A DNA stretch of 64,000 nt from Aporrectodea caliginosa (Eukaryota > Annelida > Clitellata > Crassiclitellata > Lumbricidae): contig JACEVL010000032.1 of the NCBI GenBank assembly GCA_020284085.1, positions 432,501-496,500 on the forward strand, in the 5' to 3' direction. The position numbers and the translations under genes were made by a program. The notes beneath the pieces were generated by a model that worked only from the letters and a program-made list of their open reading frames with translations, did no database searches and was not told where the DNA came from. Positions within the stretch are counted from its first letter, which is position 1. Every line of letters begins with the position of its first letter. Of the stretch, positions 1-9,651 are shown piece by piece.

Positions 1-430
1 CTTCCTTCTCATATCCTTTCCTTCTTCTTCTCATATCTTTCCTGCTAATGTGTCACTTGTTTTTCTCATCCTTTCCTTCCTGTCAACTCATATTCTCGGC
101 CACAATTGTAGGCAATTCGTCGCTATATTGAGTCGAAGTCCAGGCCTGTTATTACCCAGACAACCATAAGACCACGCACGCACACACACACACACACACA
201 CACACGCCATGCAATTTACCTCCTCACTCTTTTCTGCCTGTGTGCAAGTGTGTCTGCCTGTGTGTCTGCTTGTGTGTCTGTCTCTAATGTCTGCTTTTGT
301 CTGTTCGTTGCTGACTATCTGTGTGTCTGTCTATGTGTGTTTGTCAGCGTCCGTCTGTCTGTCAATCTCTCTTTCTGTGTCTGTCTCTCTGTCCGTCTCT
401 GTCTGTCTGTCTCTGTTTTTCTCTCTCCAT
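1..430. repeat. Low-complexity pyrimidine/TG tract with (AC)n
   Basis: The first 170 bases are pyrimidine-rich. A clean (CA)n run lies at about 179-205 and TCTG/TGTC-type low-complexity sequence follows to about 430. Open frames over this stretch are runs of Cys, Val, Ser and Leu and are not genes. No gene is seen here. Confidence 0.8.
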
Positions 431-524
431 GACTTAGGTCTACTTCGTCGGCCTTGAAATCCTGCTCTATATTTCCTTGACTGTCGCCTTCATAAGTCTA
501 TCAGTTAGTACAACCGTCTTCTCT

Positions 525-880
525 TTCATCCATCCATCTCATCCATCCATCCATCCATCCATCCATCCATCCATCCATCCATCCATCCATCCATCCATCC
601 ATCCATCCATCCATCCATCCATCCATCCATCCATCCATCCATCCATCCATCCATCCGCCTCCATCCATCCATCCATCCATCCATCCATCCATCCATCCAT
701 CCATCCATCCATCCATCCATCCATCCATCCATCCATCCATCCATCCATCCATCCATCCATCCATCCATCCATCCATCCATCCATCCATCCATCCATCCAT
801 CCATCCATCCATCCATCCATCCATCCATCCATCCATCCATCCATCCATCCATCCATCCATCCATCCATCCATCATCGACT
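525..880. repeat. (ATCC)n microsatellite, ~350 bp
   Basis: Nearly perfect CATC/ATCC tetranucleotide array with one interruption at about 656-662. All six frames stay open because a 4-bp unit gives a stop-free IHPS or MDGW repeat; these are artefacts. A degenerate edge runs to about 918. Confidence 0.95.
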
Positions 881-925
881 CATCCATCCATCTATCCACC
901 GATCATCCATCCATCCATAATAATA

Positions 926-1075
926 ATATAGCAATTTATATGGCGCCGTAACGCGGCCATACCGCTACAAGCCTTCAAGGGCGCCTCACAGACAATTAGC
1001 AAGCGGGATAAGCATTAGAAAATAAATATGCCTTGAGGTGAGATTTGAAGGAGTCTACTGAGTTGGCCAATCTGA
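926..1075 (-). pseudogene. 3' end of a CR1/L2-like LINE (family with TTA tail)
   Basis: On the minus strand this reads as the last residues of a LINE ORF2 (a VDSFKSHLKAYLF-type segment) followed by an untranslated tail ending ACGGCGCCATATAAATTG and a short TTA run at 926-937. The same coding end and tail occur on the plus strand at 18080-18243, where the tail runs into a long (TTA)n array. Heavily 5'-truncated, as is usual for LINE copies. Confidence 0.7.
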
Positions 1076-1828
1076 TTCATTCATTCATTCATTCATTCCG
1101 AGCATTTATATAGCGCCCCTTCAAGGAACCTACTCAGAGGTGCTCCCAGCCCAGCCGCGGCTAAACAGAGAAGACTTGAGAAGGCGGCAGTAAGCAGGTG
1201 GGTGGAAGACTGTTCCAGCATCTAGGACCAGCGGCCGAGAAAGCGCGATCACCGAAGCGCGTCCTCATCCTCCGTACGCGTAGGTCGGTCTTCTTAAGGG
1301 ATCTAAGTCGCAGTCCAGACGCAGAGGAATGAGTCTCGGTGCAGTAGTGACCCAGATACTCAGGCGCTGCTCCATGAAGTGCTTTGAATACAAGCAAACA
1401 AAGCTTGGACTCGATGCGGAACGGGACAGGCAGCCAATGTAGGACATCGCGTTGGAGCGGCGTTACGTGATCATAATTTTCTCCTATTACATATAAGCCT
1501 CGCAGCGGCGTTAAGCACTGATAGTCCGTCCAAGAGACACCAAGGAGCGCCAGGCAGGAAGCTGTTACAGCGGTCCAATTGAGAGATGACAAAGGCAGCG
1601 ACGACTGCTCTAGCGGCCTCGAAAGGCAGGGAATTGATGTAGCTCCTGATGAGACGGAGCTGACGGAAGCAACAGCCGACCGTTCACGCGTTATTTCGCC
1701 TCATGGACAAATCGGACTCCAGCAGGACGCCGAGATCACGCACCGAGGTCGAAGGCGTGATGGAAACCCCGGAGATGTTCAGCGCACCGGTGTCGAGGTG
1801 GAGGCACCGTCTGTTGGTTGCACACCAC
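1076..1828 (-). pseudogene. LINE reverse transcriptase C-terminal region, frameshifted
   Basis: Minus-strand remains of a non-LTR retrotransposon ORF2. From the distal end the reading frame shows WCATNRR, then [18 protein letters not shown], a CFRQLRLIRS segment, VISQLDRCNS, then (after a frame change) HWLPVPFRIESKLCLLVFKA and a terminal FGDRAFSAAGPRCWNSLPP. These are standard landmarks of the thumb and C-terminal part of CR1/L2/Jockey-type proteins. The 3' UTR carries the GGCGCTATATAAAT-type tail (seen as ATTTATATAGCGCC near 1104) and ends in (ATTC)n at 1077-1100. At least two frameshifts make it inactive. The palm domain is missing: the frame is cut off by the (ATCC)n array at 1829. Confidence 0.8.
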
Positions 1829-1915
1829 ATCCATCCATCGACCCATCCACCCACGGATCCATCCATCCATCCATCCATCCATCCATCCATCCATCCATCC
1901 ATCCATCCATCCGCT
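1829..1915. repeat. (ATCC)n microsatellite
   Basis: Second ATCC array. It abuts the LINE frame exactly at the WCATNRR motif, so it marks the truncation point of that LINE. Beyond it (to about 2100) I see no recognisable reverse transcriptase. Confidence 0.9.
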
Positions 1916-2199
1916 TTTCCGTCCTTCCATGGGATGAATGAACAATCGTCTGCAGCATCAGCCGCAGCAAACAACATCTGCTGTCGTACTCGAAACGCTA
2001 CCGGGTTGCCATGGTAACAAGATGATGGGTCGCGTGCTTTCGTCGCCATGGTAACGACGGAGATAACAGTCTTGGTGACTCATTGCTGCTCACAACAGAC
2101 ACTATCTTCCCTACTAATCTGGCCTTCTTCGGTCTTAGCGCACGAGTGTCTAGCTATCTATTTGTCATGTGTCACTATTTAACTTTGTCATTATAATTA

Positions 2200-2425
2200 T
2201 ATGTATTCCGTGTTGCTGTCCATAAGGAATGGAGCAGACTTCCAATGTTTATTAGGCCAAACAACTGAGCAGGCAAGACGTTGCATCTTTGAAGTGCGCG
2301 CAAAGGGAACAACAATTTGACCTCGAGATGCAGAACGAAGATTTGTGCGGGCAGCCAGACCTGACGTGGGACAACAGAACTCGCGCAAGTATGGGCTGTG
2401 GCGCTCCCTTACTGGCACCGCCAGA
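2200..2425 (-). pseudogene. LINE C-terminal fragment
   Basis: Minus-strand frame contains LRSASRGQIVVPFARTS followed by MQRLACSVVWP, the segment typical of CR1/L2 ORF2 just before its end (compare LRSASSGELLVP at 15.7 kb). No tail or start is seen. Short, degenerate fragment. Confidence 0.65.
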
Positions 2426-2681
2426 TCCACACCATTGTTTATCTTTTAATATTATTATTAATATTTAATTATTTATTGTTAGTTAGTTGCTAATACTTAA
2501 TTGGTAGCCTAGTTATTTGTTTATATTAGTAGACTTTAGAAGTCCTGTTTATATTTTTAAAGTTCAAATGTCTTCCTCTACACTAACCAATTACGTAAAT
2601 AAGCCAGCATGTTAACACTGCCAGGGGCTAGTGAGCAACGTGTTTTATTGACAATATAAAAAGCGGTCAATTATAGGTCTT

Positions 2682-2733
2682 CGATTAATCGTTAAAAATA
2701 ATTTTATCGTTAAAATTCATTAACGATTAATCG
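2682..2733. repeat. AT-rich inverted repeat
   Basis: CGATTAATCGTTA at 2682-2694 is repeated as its exact reverse complement at 2721-2733, with a further degenerate arm to 2752. It could be a hairpin or the eroded core of a small foldback element. The surrounding 2430-2920 is AT-rich and shows no gene. Confidence 0.6.
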
Positions 2734-2924
2734 AATAATTAATCATTAACTTTCGCAGCCCCACTATTAATAATAATAACGCTTTTATACCGACTTCTAC
2801 TTGAACACCTTTGTTACATTTATATCCAGTGCTCTATATTTGCAAAGCGCTCAAATGTTGGGTCAAGTATCACTGAAAATGGGTTACTGTAGCTAACTAA
2901 AATAATTTTAACAAAATGCGTAAT

Positions 2925-3150
2925 GTGGGGTACGGTGGTGTAGGGGCATGTTCGGTGCCTTGCAACCAGAGGGTTGCGGGTTCGAATCCACCACCTCAAG
3001 CCGCCGCGTAGGGACCCTGGGCAAGTCCTTCACTCGCAATTGCTCATGCGCTTCGGCGTGAAACTCCGATTCAGTGTCCGCGCTGTAGTCGGGAGCGCCT
3101 CTGAGTAGAAATCTTGAAGGGGCGCTATAACAAGTGCTCATACATACATA
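2925..3150 (+). mobile_element. tRNA-derived SINE with LINE-type 3' tail
   Basis: A tRNA-like head begins near 2927 with an A-box-like GGTGTAGGGGCATG and a perfect B box GGTTCGAATCC at 2979-2989. A central part follows (CCTTCACTCGCAATTGCTCA), and the 3' end (GGGAGCGCCTCTGAGTAG ... CTTGAAGGGGCGCTATA) matches the tail of LINE copies at 15.9, 37.1 and 39.4 kb. This head-body-LINE tail layout is the classic design of a SINE mobilised by a partner LINE. It is transcribed by RNA polymerase III in known families; activity here cannot be judged. Confidence 0.75.
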
Positions 3151-3739
3151 ATGATAGAGTCAACGGCTCTGACGATCGAGAGAAACCGTTAAATATGGAT
3201 TCTAATGCTAATACTATTAAATATAATTCGTTCCATGTTGTTGCCCTATGGCAACGGAACCTACTACCATTATCTTTGTCCGATGTTTCTCGAACTCTTT
3301 CTCTTCCTTTAAAAGAAAAGCCTCAAAACTCACTATTTCTCATTGACTTACAAACATCTGGACAGCTCTTCGCATGGCGACTGACTAACCGCGCCTCAAA
3401 TCCACATTATAATGTGACCTTGCGCGCGTTACAAATTTATAAAATAATAATCTGACCGTCAATTTGTATATTCTTACCTGTATCTATATTTTTGTGCTGA
3501 GACATAATTATGTTGTTTTGCCATATCCAGCCGTGCTTCTGTTATGGCTCAGCTGTTGGTTGGCCTTGGCTCGGTTGGGGTGCCTCCAATTTGATAGAAG
3601 GCTAGGCTGGGCGGTTTAGACTCTAATTCGTGGGACGCAGTGTATTGCAGTAAGAAGCAATCTCCTCGACTATAATTTAAAATTACTGCTTATTATATTG
3701 TTGTCACTGTGTGAAGCTTTATAAACGCAAGTCATCGTC

Positions 3740-3935
3740 AGGTCAGGGGGTCCTGGAGCGAACAGGGCGGGGATCAATCCACCAGAAATGCCGGGCTTAA
3801 GCACAGTTAACAGCATAAAGATTCTTGGAGTTGCGATGTCTGACACTCTTAGTTTTGACATGCACATTGTTCGAATATGTTGTAGGGCTAGACAGTTTGT
3901 GTAAGCCTTCCGCATAATCACTGCCTGTGGTCTAT
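3740..3935 (+). pseudogene. LINE reverse transcriptase fragment
   Basis: Plus-strand frame contains INPPEMPGLSTVNSIKILGV, then MSDTLSFDMHIVRICCRARQ, a stop, then AFRIITAC. This corresponds to the region after the catalytic palm of CR1/Jockey-type ORF2 (the ILGVT.S..LSF..H pattern). About 60 codons remain, with one in-frame stop. The minus-strand ORF across it is a shadow. Confidence 0.65.
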
Positions 3936-3977
3936 AATAGCTAGCCCAAGGTCTACAACGTGGTGCGAGCTACTATG

Positions 3978-4150
3978 CAGTGGCGTAACGAAGGGAGGCA
4001 GAGGGGGACAACCGCCCCCGGGCACAGCACAGAGGGGCGCAAAATTTTGCTCTCAATGGTAAACTACTATGACAAGCACGATAAAAAGTCAACAAGTAAA
4101 ATTTGCAGTCATCAACTCTTGCCCCTGGGCGCTGAAACGTTACGCCACTG
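3978..4150. mobile_element. Short inverted-repeat (hAT-like) element, CAGTGGCGTAACG ends
   Basis: Thirteen-base ends CAGTGGCGTAACG (3978-3990) and CGTTACGCCACTG (4138-4150) are exact reverse complements, enclosing 147 bp of non-coding sequence. Flanking octamers CTACTATG and CTCCGCTG agree at only five positions, so the target duplication is eroded or absent. A second copy at 25675-25864 has a better duplication. Confidence 0.75.
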
Positions 4151-4801
4151 CTCCGCTGTTCCGTCTGTTATACGCCGCACCGGCATGGTGGGAATAGGCT
4201 GAACAACAAGAAAGGGGAAGGATCCAGGTCGTAATGAATAGGCTAATTCGTCAGGATATAGCCCAAAGATCGAACAGCTATTCCCTCTTGTTGATACCGT
4301 CTGTTTTCGGCGGTTCTTGGAAGTCTGGAAAATATCCTCCACGGGTTGCTCCTCAAGCGAGGCCAACGGTTTACAGCCTACGCCATAACCGGGTGCTGCC
4401 AAAAGCAGACAACCAAATGAGGAAAACTTTTATAGTCAGAATGCTGTTCGCATTTTAATTAATCTATCGTATCATCAAACTAGGCCTAAATAGAATTTAA
4501 TGTCTGTGTTTTAATTGCTGATGCTTGATCATCAGAATGCAGTTTAGCAACTGGTCTTATTAAAGAATATATCCTGGACATGTCCTACACGGATTACACA
4601 TCCTATCCGTGAAACCGGATACTCCCTAAGACCGTACTATTCCGCACTCTGACCCCTTACTAGGAAGGGATTTATCACACAAGGATGCTGTACAATTACT
4701 AATGATGTTTCACTAGTATTTAACTTTTTACACATTAATATTATTAATATTATTACTTCGATGTTTTATCATTATCATTATATATAACTGTTGTCCCGCT
4801 G

Positions 4802-5042
4802 CAGTGTGATTCTCCTTACAGATTTTATTTTAGTTATAGTTACAGTTATAGTTAATGGTTTTTATTTTAGTTATAGTTATAGTTATAGTTAATATTATTT
4901 TTAGTTATAGTTATAGTTATAGTTAATTGATTTTTATTTTATAGTTAATTTTAGTTACTACTTAGTTACAATAATTAAGGCTATAAGAAAAATTGTGCGC
5001 ATTAACACGCTGTTTCACAATTTGTTAACGAGAATCACACTG
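4802..5042. mobile_element. hAT-like MITE with perfect TIRs and 8-bp target duplication
   Basis: The ends are CAGTGTGATTCTC (4802-4814) and its exact complement GAGAATCACACTG (5030-5042). The octamer TCCCGCTG flanks both sides (4794-4801 and 5043-5050). CAGTG ends plus an 8-bp duplication are the hAT signature. The 241-bp interior is non-coding and holds three blocks of TTATAG repeats between about 4829 and 4925. No transposase, so it is non-autonomous. The intact ends and duplication suggest a fairly recent insertion. Confidence 0.88.
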
Positions 5043-5114
5043 TCCCGCTGTGCTTATGCAAATGGCGAATTAAAGACCATACACACTTACTTTTACTTAA
5101 TATACTAAATTCAT

Positions 5115-5158
5115 GTACGAACCTGCCTAGCAAGGCAGAGAATCAAAAGAAGAAGATA
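5115..5158 (+). repeat. 3' tip of an RTE-like LINE
   Basis: GAACCTGCCTAGCAAGGCAGAGAATC plus an AAGAAGAAG run matches, in opposite orientation, the end of the RTE-like LINE at 55890-56194 (Phe-Glu-Pro-Ala, stop, then the same GC-rich foot). Only the last ~45 bp are present. Confidence 0.55.
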
Positions 5159-5159
5159 A

Positions 5160-5345
5160 TTACTTACTTACTTACTCTATTCCCCAGTCTCTTCGCCTTG
5201 AGTTACTAGCCCTCTCTCCTTCCCAGTTCCATAGACGTCTTAAGACTTTCTTGTATCCTGATGCAGGCACTGACGCAGGTCGAGAGCGCTGCTGAGCTTT
5301 GAGCGGCGCTATATAAATGTTCGACTACAATTACAATTACAATTA
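5160..5345 (+). pseudogene. LINE C-terminus and 3' tail, (TTACAA)n end
   Basis: The plus strand has a degenerate ORF2 end (QFHRRLKTFLYPDAG) followed by GCGGCGCTATATAAATG and a (TTACAA)n tail. Same family group as the other GCGCTATATAAAT tails. 5'-truncated copy. Confidence 0.65.
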
Positions 5346-6280
5346 CTTATAACTAAATACACGTAAAGTGCGCTTAGCTGGCACAATGATCGGCTGTAGG
5401 TCTAGCTATACTGACTAAAACTGACATGAAAATCATAACCTTGAGTTGTAGGGTTTTACAGCTGAATCCTACACGTCTAAGTTATAAAATATCCATCCAT
5501 CTATCTGTGCATCTGTCAATCATCCATCTATGAGTAAGGCGATGAGGATATTCACTTGCATGCAACCTTTCTTTTCCCTCACCATCCTCCTCCCCTCTAA
5601 ACCGTCACATCACTCAATTTCCTAATCCTTCCCTCAGGAAAATCCCCTTCATCTCCTCTCGCTTTATTATCCCCTCATTTCCCATTCATCATCGTCACGT
5701 TTCCCTGTCTTGCTCGATCCCATTCAACATTGTCAATCATTCTTCCCTCTCCTAAACCAACGCAGTTGATCCTCTGACTACCTCTTCGCTGATAAAAGCG
5801 CCCTTGTGTGGCGACCGTTGGTATAGCTTCATGCCCCAAAGGCTCACGATGATAATTAGATGCTATATTTTAAATTATTCGTACAGTCTTTTGCTCCAAG
5901 CTACCTCGAACCTCGTCTTCACCTGTCTCCTCATCTGCCTCCGCTCATCGCCTCGCATTGAATACCTGTCAACTCTCTTCCCTAAGGCATCCTTTCCAGC
6001 CTCCTTACTCCAATATCTTTTCAGGAAACCAAACATCTTTCTGTTATAAAACAGTTGAACATGTACTTTACTAATGAACCCTGAGCACTAACAACTGACA
6101 CTGAAAGGTATCACAGACAAGTGCGTATACATTTGTACTGTGATAGTAGTGTCCAGTCACCACTCACCACCACTTTTAAAACTGGTGGTAGAAGTCACTA
6201 CCACTTATTAAACAAATATGCCAAACAAAAAGGCATACAAAATATATAGGGGAAGGAGAATGTACAATTAGGACTGATTT
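5346..6280. other. No recognised gene
   Basis: Contains a small CATC cluster (5490-5530), a pyrimidine-rich stretch (about 5560-5760) and one 81-codon open frame at 5804-6049 that has no motif I recognise. Nothing further is supported. Confidence 0.5.
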
Positions 6281-6284
6281 TAAA

Positions 6285-6415
6285 TGTTCTAGTTGGCAAT
6301 ATTCAATGTTTTATGAGTTCAGATTCCCAATTTGAAACAAACCCTTTGTTGAGCAGGAAGCCAATGCAAAGATTTAATCACCGATAGAGCGAGAGGGTGA
6401 AATGGAGAGACGAGA
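6285..6415 (-). pseudogene. LINE thumb-region fragment
   Basis: Minus-strand frame reads SVIKSLHWLPAQQRVCFKLG and then a stop. LHWLP..QR..FKL is a hallmark of CR1/L2-type ORF2. About 25 to 40 residues survive; no tail is present. Confidence 0.6.
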
Positions 6416-6465
6416 TGAAGCAAAGGTTGAAGTAGGAGAATTGGATCTTGGTCAGTAGATAGACA

Positions 6466-6807
6466 AATGTTTCTTAACCAGTGTTCGACCGAACCCCTGG
6501 GGTTCGGTGGGCAGTGCCAGGGATTCGGCAGAGGTCCTCTGAAATATATACATATACAGGGTCAGGGAGTGTGAGTGAAAAATCATTTGCTATTTTATTT
6601 TTATTTTTCGATTCCTATCTAATAAAATAGTTAACTGTTAGTAGTTCATGTATTGAATGTATTAATATTGTATCACATTTTGGTACAATTTGTTATTTCC
6701 TTTTGTTCCCATTAGTTAAAAAATTATTGTTCAAATTTGAGGGGTTCGGTGAGTGGTCATTGATTTCTCTTGGGGTTCGGCTCCCTTGAAAAGGTTAAGA
6801 ACCACTG
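6466..6807. mobile_element. hAT-like element with CAGTGGTTCTTAACC-type ends
   Basis: The right end read backwards is CAGTGGTTCTTAACCTTTTC followed by GCCGAACCCC. The left end at 6466 has TTTCTTAACC and then CGACCGAACCCCTGG, so the same blocks stand in inverted order. GGGGTTCGG occurs near both ends. The 300-bp interior is AT-rich and non-coding. CAGTGGTTCT-type ends are known from hAT elements. I find no clean target duplication. Confidence 0.65.
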
Positions 6808-6824
6808 GCCTAATTGGCAAACAG

Positions 6825-6932
6825 ATTCGAGTTGATTTGAACTCGAGGGGCATGGCAGCCGAGTAGTTACAGTGCTCTCCTTGTAGGCCTAGCGTGAAGT
6901 TAAGGGGTTCGAGCATCCCATCACCCGATTAC
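6825..6932 (+). mobile_element. Degenerate tRNA-like SINE head
   Basis: GGCAGCCGAGTAGTTACAGTG resembles an A box and GGTTCGAGCATCCC a B box with a small insertion; the spacing is tRNA-like. It runs directly into the (TAA)n array at 6937. Related heads with GCCGAGTGG are at 45.4 kb. Too eroded for a clear family. Confidence 0.45.
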
Positions 6933-6935
6933 TGT

Positions 6936-6936
<1 letters not shown>

Positions 6937-7029
<93 letters not shown>
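6937..7029. repeat. (TAA)n microsatellite
   Basis: Pure trinucleotide array immediately upstream of the Ty3/gypsy relic. The same repeat resumes just downstream of that relic at about 8826, so the relic sits between two TAA arrays. Confidence 0.95.
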
Positions 7030-7031
<2 letters not shown>

Positions 7032-7542
7032 GGTCACGCGTGCTCAGGCGGCTGTGGATGATGTGCTTAATGACGGGACAGGTATGAACCCAGAAAATGA
7101 CATGGGTGATTTAACAGGTGTGCCAGTAGATGCGCTGGGGAATAATGACTTGAAATCGGTGGTTGATTTGACTGAGTTGTTTCAAGACTCAATTGCGGCT
7201 TCAGATAAAGTTGGTAATATAGTGTCACGAATCGAATTTATTCGCATTCAACGTGAGGATATTTCTTTGGCGCCTTTGTTTGAGTTGGTTGATAGAGTTG
7301 AGGATAATTTGGGTCAAAGTTCATATGCTGTGAAGAATGAGGTTTTGGTGCGTCATTGGACTGATAAGTATGTTCCTGAGGGATTGGCAGTTACACAGGT
7401 GGTTGTGCCTACACCATTAAGGATTAAGTTAAAGCAGTTGCTCAAGAATATCCTGATAGCTGGGATCAGGTTCTGCCTTGGTTGTTGTTTGCGTACAGAG
7501 AGGTTCCGGTGCAAGGGTTGGGGTTTTCAGCCTTTGACTTGA
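7030..7542 (+). pseudogene. Ty3/gypsy pol relic: region preceding and entering integrase
   Basis: The frame from 7030 encodes an acidic linker (VTRAQAAVDDVLNDG...) and then EVLVRHWTDKYVPEG followed by VTQVVVPTPLRIKLKQL, the lead-in to the integrase zinc-binding region in Ty3/gypsy elements. At about 7427-7437 the homology jumps to the end of the integrase core in another frame, so the HHCC domain and nearly all of the D,D-35-E core are deleted. The last ~35 codons of this frame are therefore out of frame. No LTR or gag is seen; the upstream edge is the TAA array. Confidence 0.75.
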
Positions 7543-8774
7543 CATTCGGGCGCTCGGTTAAAGGTCCTTTGCAATTAATTAAACAGAATTGGTTGGTGGC
7601 TGATGTGTTGGATGAAAAAAGACAATCTACTTTGATTGATTTCATTTTGGATCTGCGTGAGAAGATTCGGTTTTCTATGAAAATAGTGAATGAGAATGAT
7701 AATGTTCTGAAGTCTAAATCAAAACAATGGTATGATAGACGGGCGAAGAAGGTTGTTTTTCAGACTGGTGATAAAGTTTTGCTATTGTTACCTCTGATTG
7801 GCAAACCTTTGCAAGCTCGTTTCTGTGGGCCGTATGAGGTCTTACAGCGTTTGGGTGAGGTTGACTACATGGTTGGAACGCATGATAGAAGGAAATCTAA
7901 AAGAGTTGTGCATGTCAATTTAATGAAAAAGTTCATTGAAAGAGATGTTGATACGGAGGTTGTTGAAGATGTTGCTGAAGATGTAGTTGAAGATGTTGCT
8001 GAAGATGTTGATGAACATGTGTTGCAAGTTCAGGTACTTCCCTCGACTGAGGAATTATTGCATTCACAGCTAGTGGATAAGGTTCAGATCAATAATTTGA
8101 GTTCTGATCAGGCTAATGAATTGTTGTCTGTGTTGCTTTCTTTCAAACATGTCTTTAGTTCGAAGGCTGGAAAAACTACGTTGGTGTCACATCGGATCGA
8201 GTTGTTGCCAGGTGCAACGCCTGTTCGTCGTTCGCCTTATCGTGTTCATCCTGAGAAATTGAAAGTTATAAATCAGGAAATTTCTGCTTTGTTACGTGAG
8301 GGAATAATAGAGGAATCTGAGAGTCCATGGGCTGCTCCTATTATTTTGGTACCTAAGCCTGATGGTTCGGAGCGACTGTGTACTGACTATCGCAAATTGA
8401 ATGCGGTTACAGTGCCAGATCCTTTTCCAATGCCAAGTCTTAGAGTTGAGATGCTAATTGATAAGCTGGGTGGTGCAAAGTTTATGACTAAACTTGATTT
8501 AACGAAGGGCTTTTGGCAGATCCCTATTGAACCTAATTCCATCCCTTTAACTGGTTTTGTTACACCGAATGGTCATTTCCAATGGCGCTACATGAGTTTT
8601 GGCTTGCGAAATGCGCCTGCCACATTTTCTCGATTAGTTCGAAAGTTGTTTGCAGATTTGGATGAGTTTTGTGATGCCTATCTAGAGTGTCTTTGCAATC
8701 TGCGGTACCTTTGCCAGCCTTTTGCCCGAGCCCGAGGAGTTCTAACCGTTCCAGACTTTTATCATTTTAATTAA
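7428..8774 (+). pseudogene. Ty3/gypsy integrase C-terminus fused upstream of reverse transcriptase (Gmr1-like order)
   Basis: This frame is open from 7428; its first ATG is at 7482. It begins WDQVLPWLLFAYREVP and TFGRSVKGPL (end of the integrase core), then KSKQWYDRRAKK, GDKVLLLLP and the GPY domain (ARFCGPYEVL, ORF residues 113-121) and HVNLMKKF. An acidic VEDVAEDV repeat (159-177) leads into reverse transcriptase: a VFSS segment, SPYRVHPEKL, LLREGIIEESESPWAAPIIL, LCTDYRKLNAV, and motif A with Asp339 (LDLTKGFWQI). The homology stops at AYL (residues 399-401), precisely before the two catalytic Asp of YxDD. The tail from about 8683 is unrelated. Integrase preceding reverse transcriptase is the reverse of standard Ty3/gypsy order and is known from Gmr1-type elements. 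Both enzymes lack catalytic residues, so the copy is dead. Confidence 0.85.
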
Positions 8775-8821
8775 TATTGAAGTCCCTGAGGGATCATGTT
8801 TACCTCGGGGCAATTAAAAAA

Positions 8822-9353
<532 letters not shown>

Positions 9354-9357
9354 GTGT

Positions 9358-9560
9358 TTATTGACATGCTCACTGACAAACCGCAGTAAGTAACGTTTGA
9401 ACATTGAAACATGATGGTACAAGTTTCATGATCTCATTGAACTCTTGGCGGCCTATTAGGCGCTCACTCATTTTACAGCTGCCTCTAGAGAGTAGAAGGC
9501 TGAGTCGACCAAGAGGGACTACGGGTATGGAACCGTGTCTTTCAAGATCTGTTTGTTCTA
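9358..9560 (-). mobile_element. SINE family A copy (degenerate)
   Basis: Read on the minus strand, this shares ordered blocks with the better copies at 19832-20058 and 52150-52608: a GGTTCCATACCCG B-box-like site, GACTCAGCCTT, an AAATGAGT segment and CTTACTGCGGTTTGTCAG near the 3' end. It lies just outside the left end of the piggyBac element. Confidence 0.5.
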
Positions 9561-9651
9561 AAAGATTCTTCTTACCGTCTTGAGACCTCTTAGTGGATAT
9601 TAACCCATTCCCGCCTGAATTGTTTTTTCGGAATATCAGTAATTTGACGGT

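Noticed and set aside
477..920. Long open frames of IHPS and MDGW repeats on both strands
   Set aside because: They are stop-free only because the ATCC tetranucleotide repeat lacks stops in every frame; no unique coding sequence is attached.
2979..2989. Functional tRNA gene at the B box
   Set aside because: No intact cloverleaf or terminator, and a SINE body with LINE-type tail follows.
7030..7542. Complete integrase or protease in the first gypsy frame
   Set aside because: No zinc-binding HHCC pattern or DDE residues are present; the homology jumps over that region.
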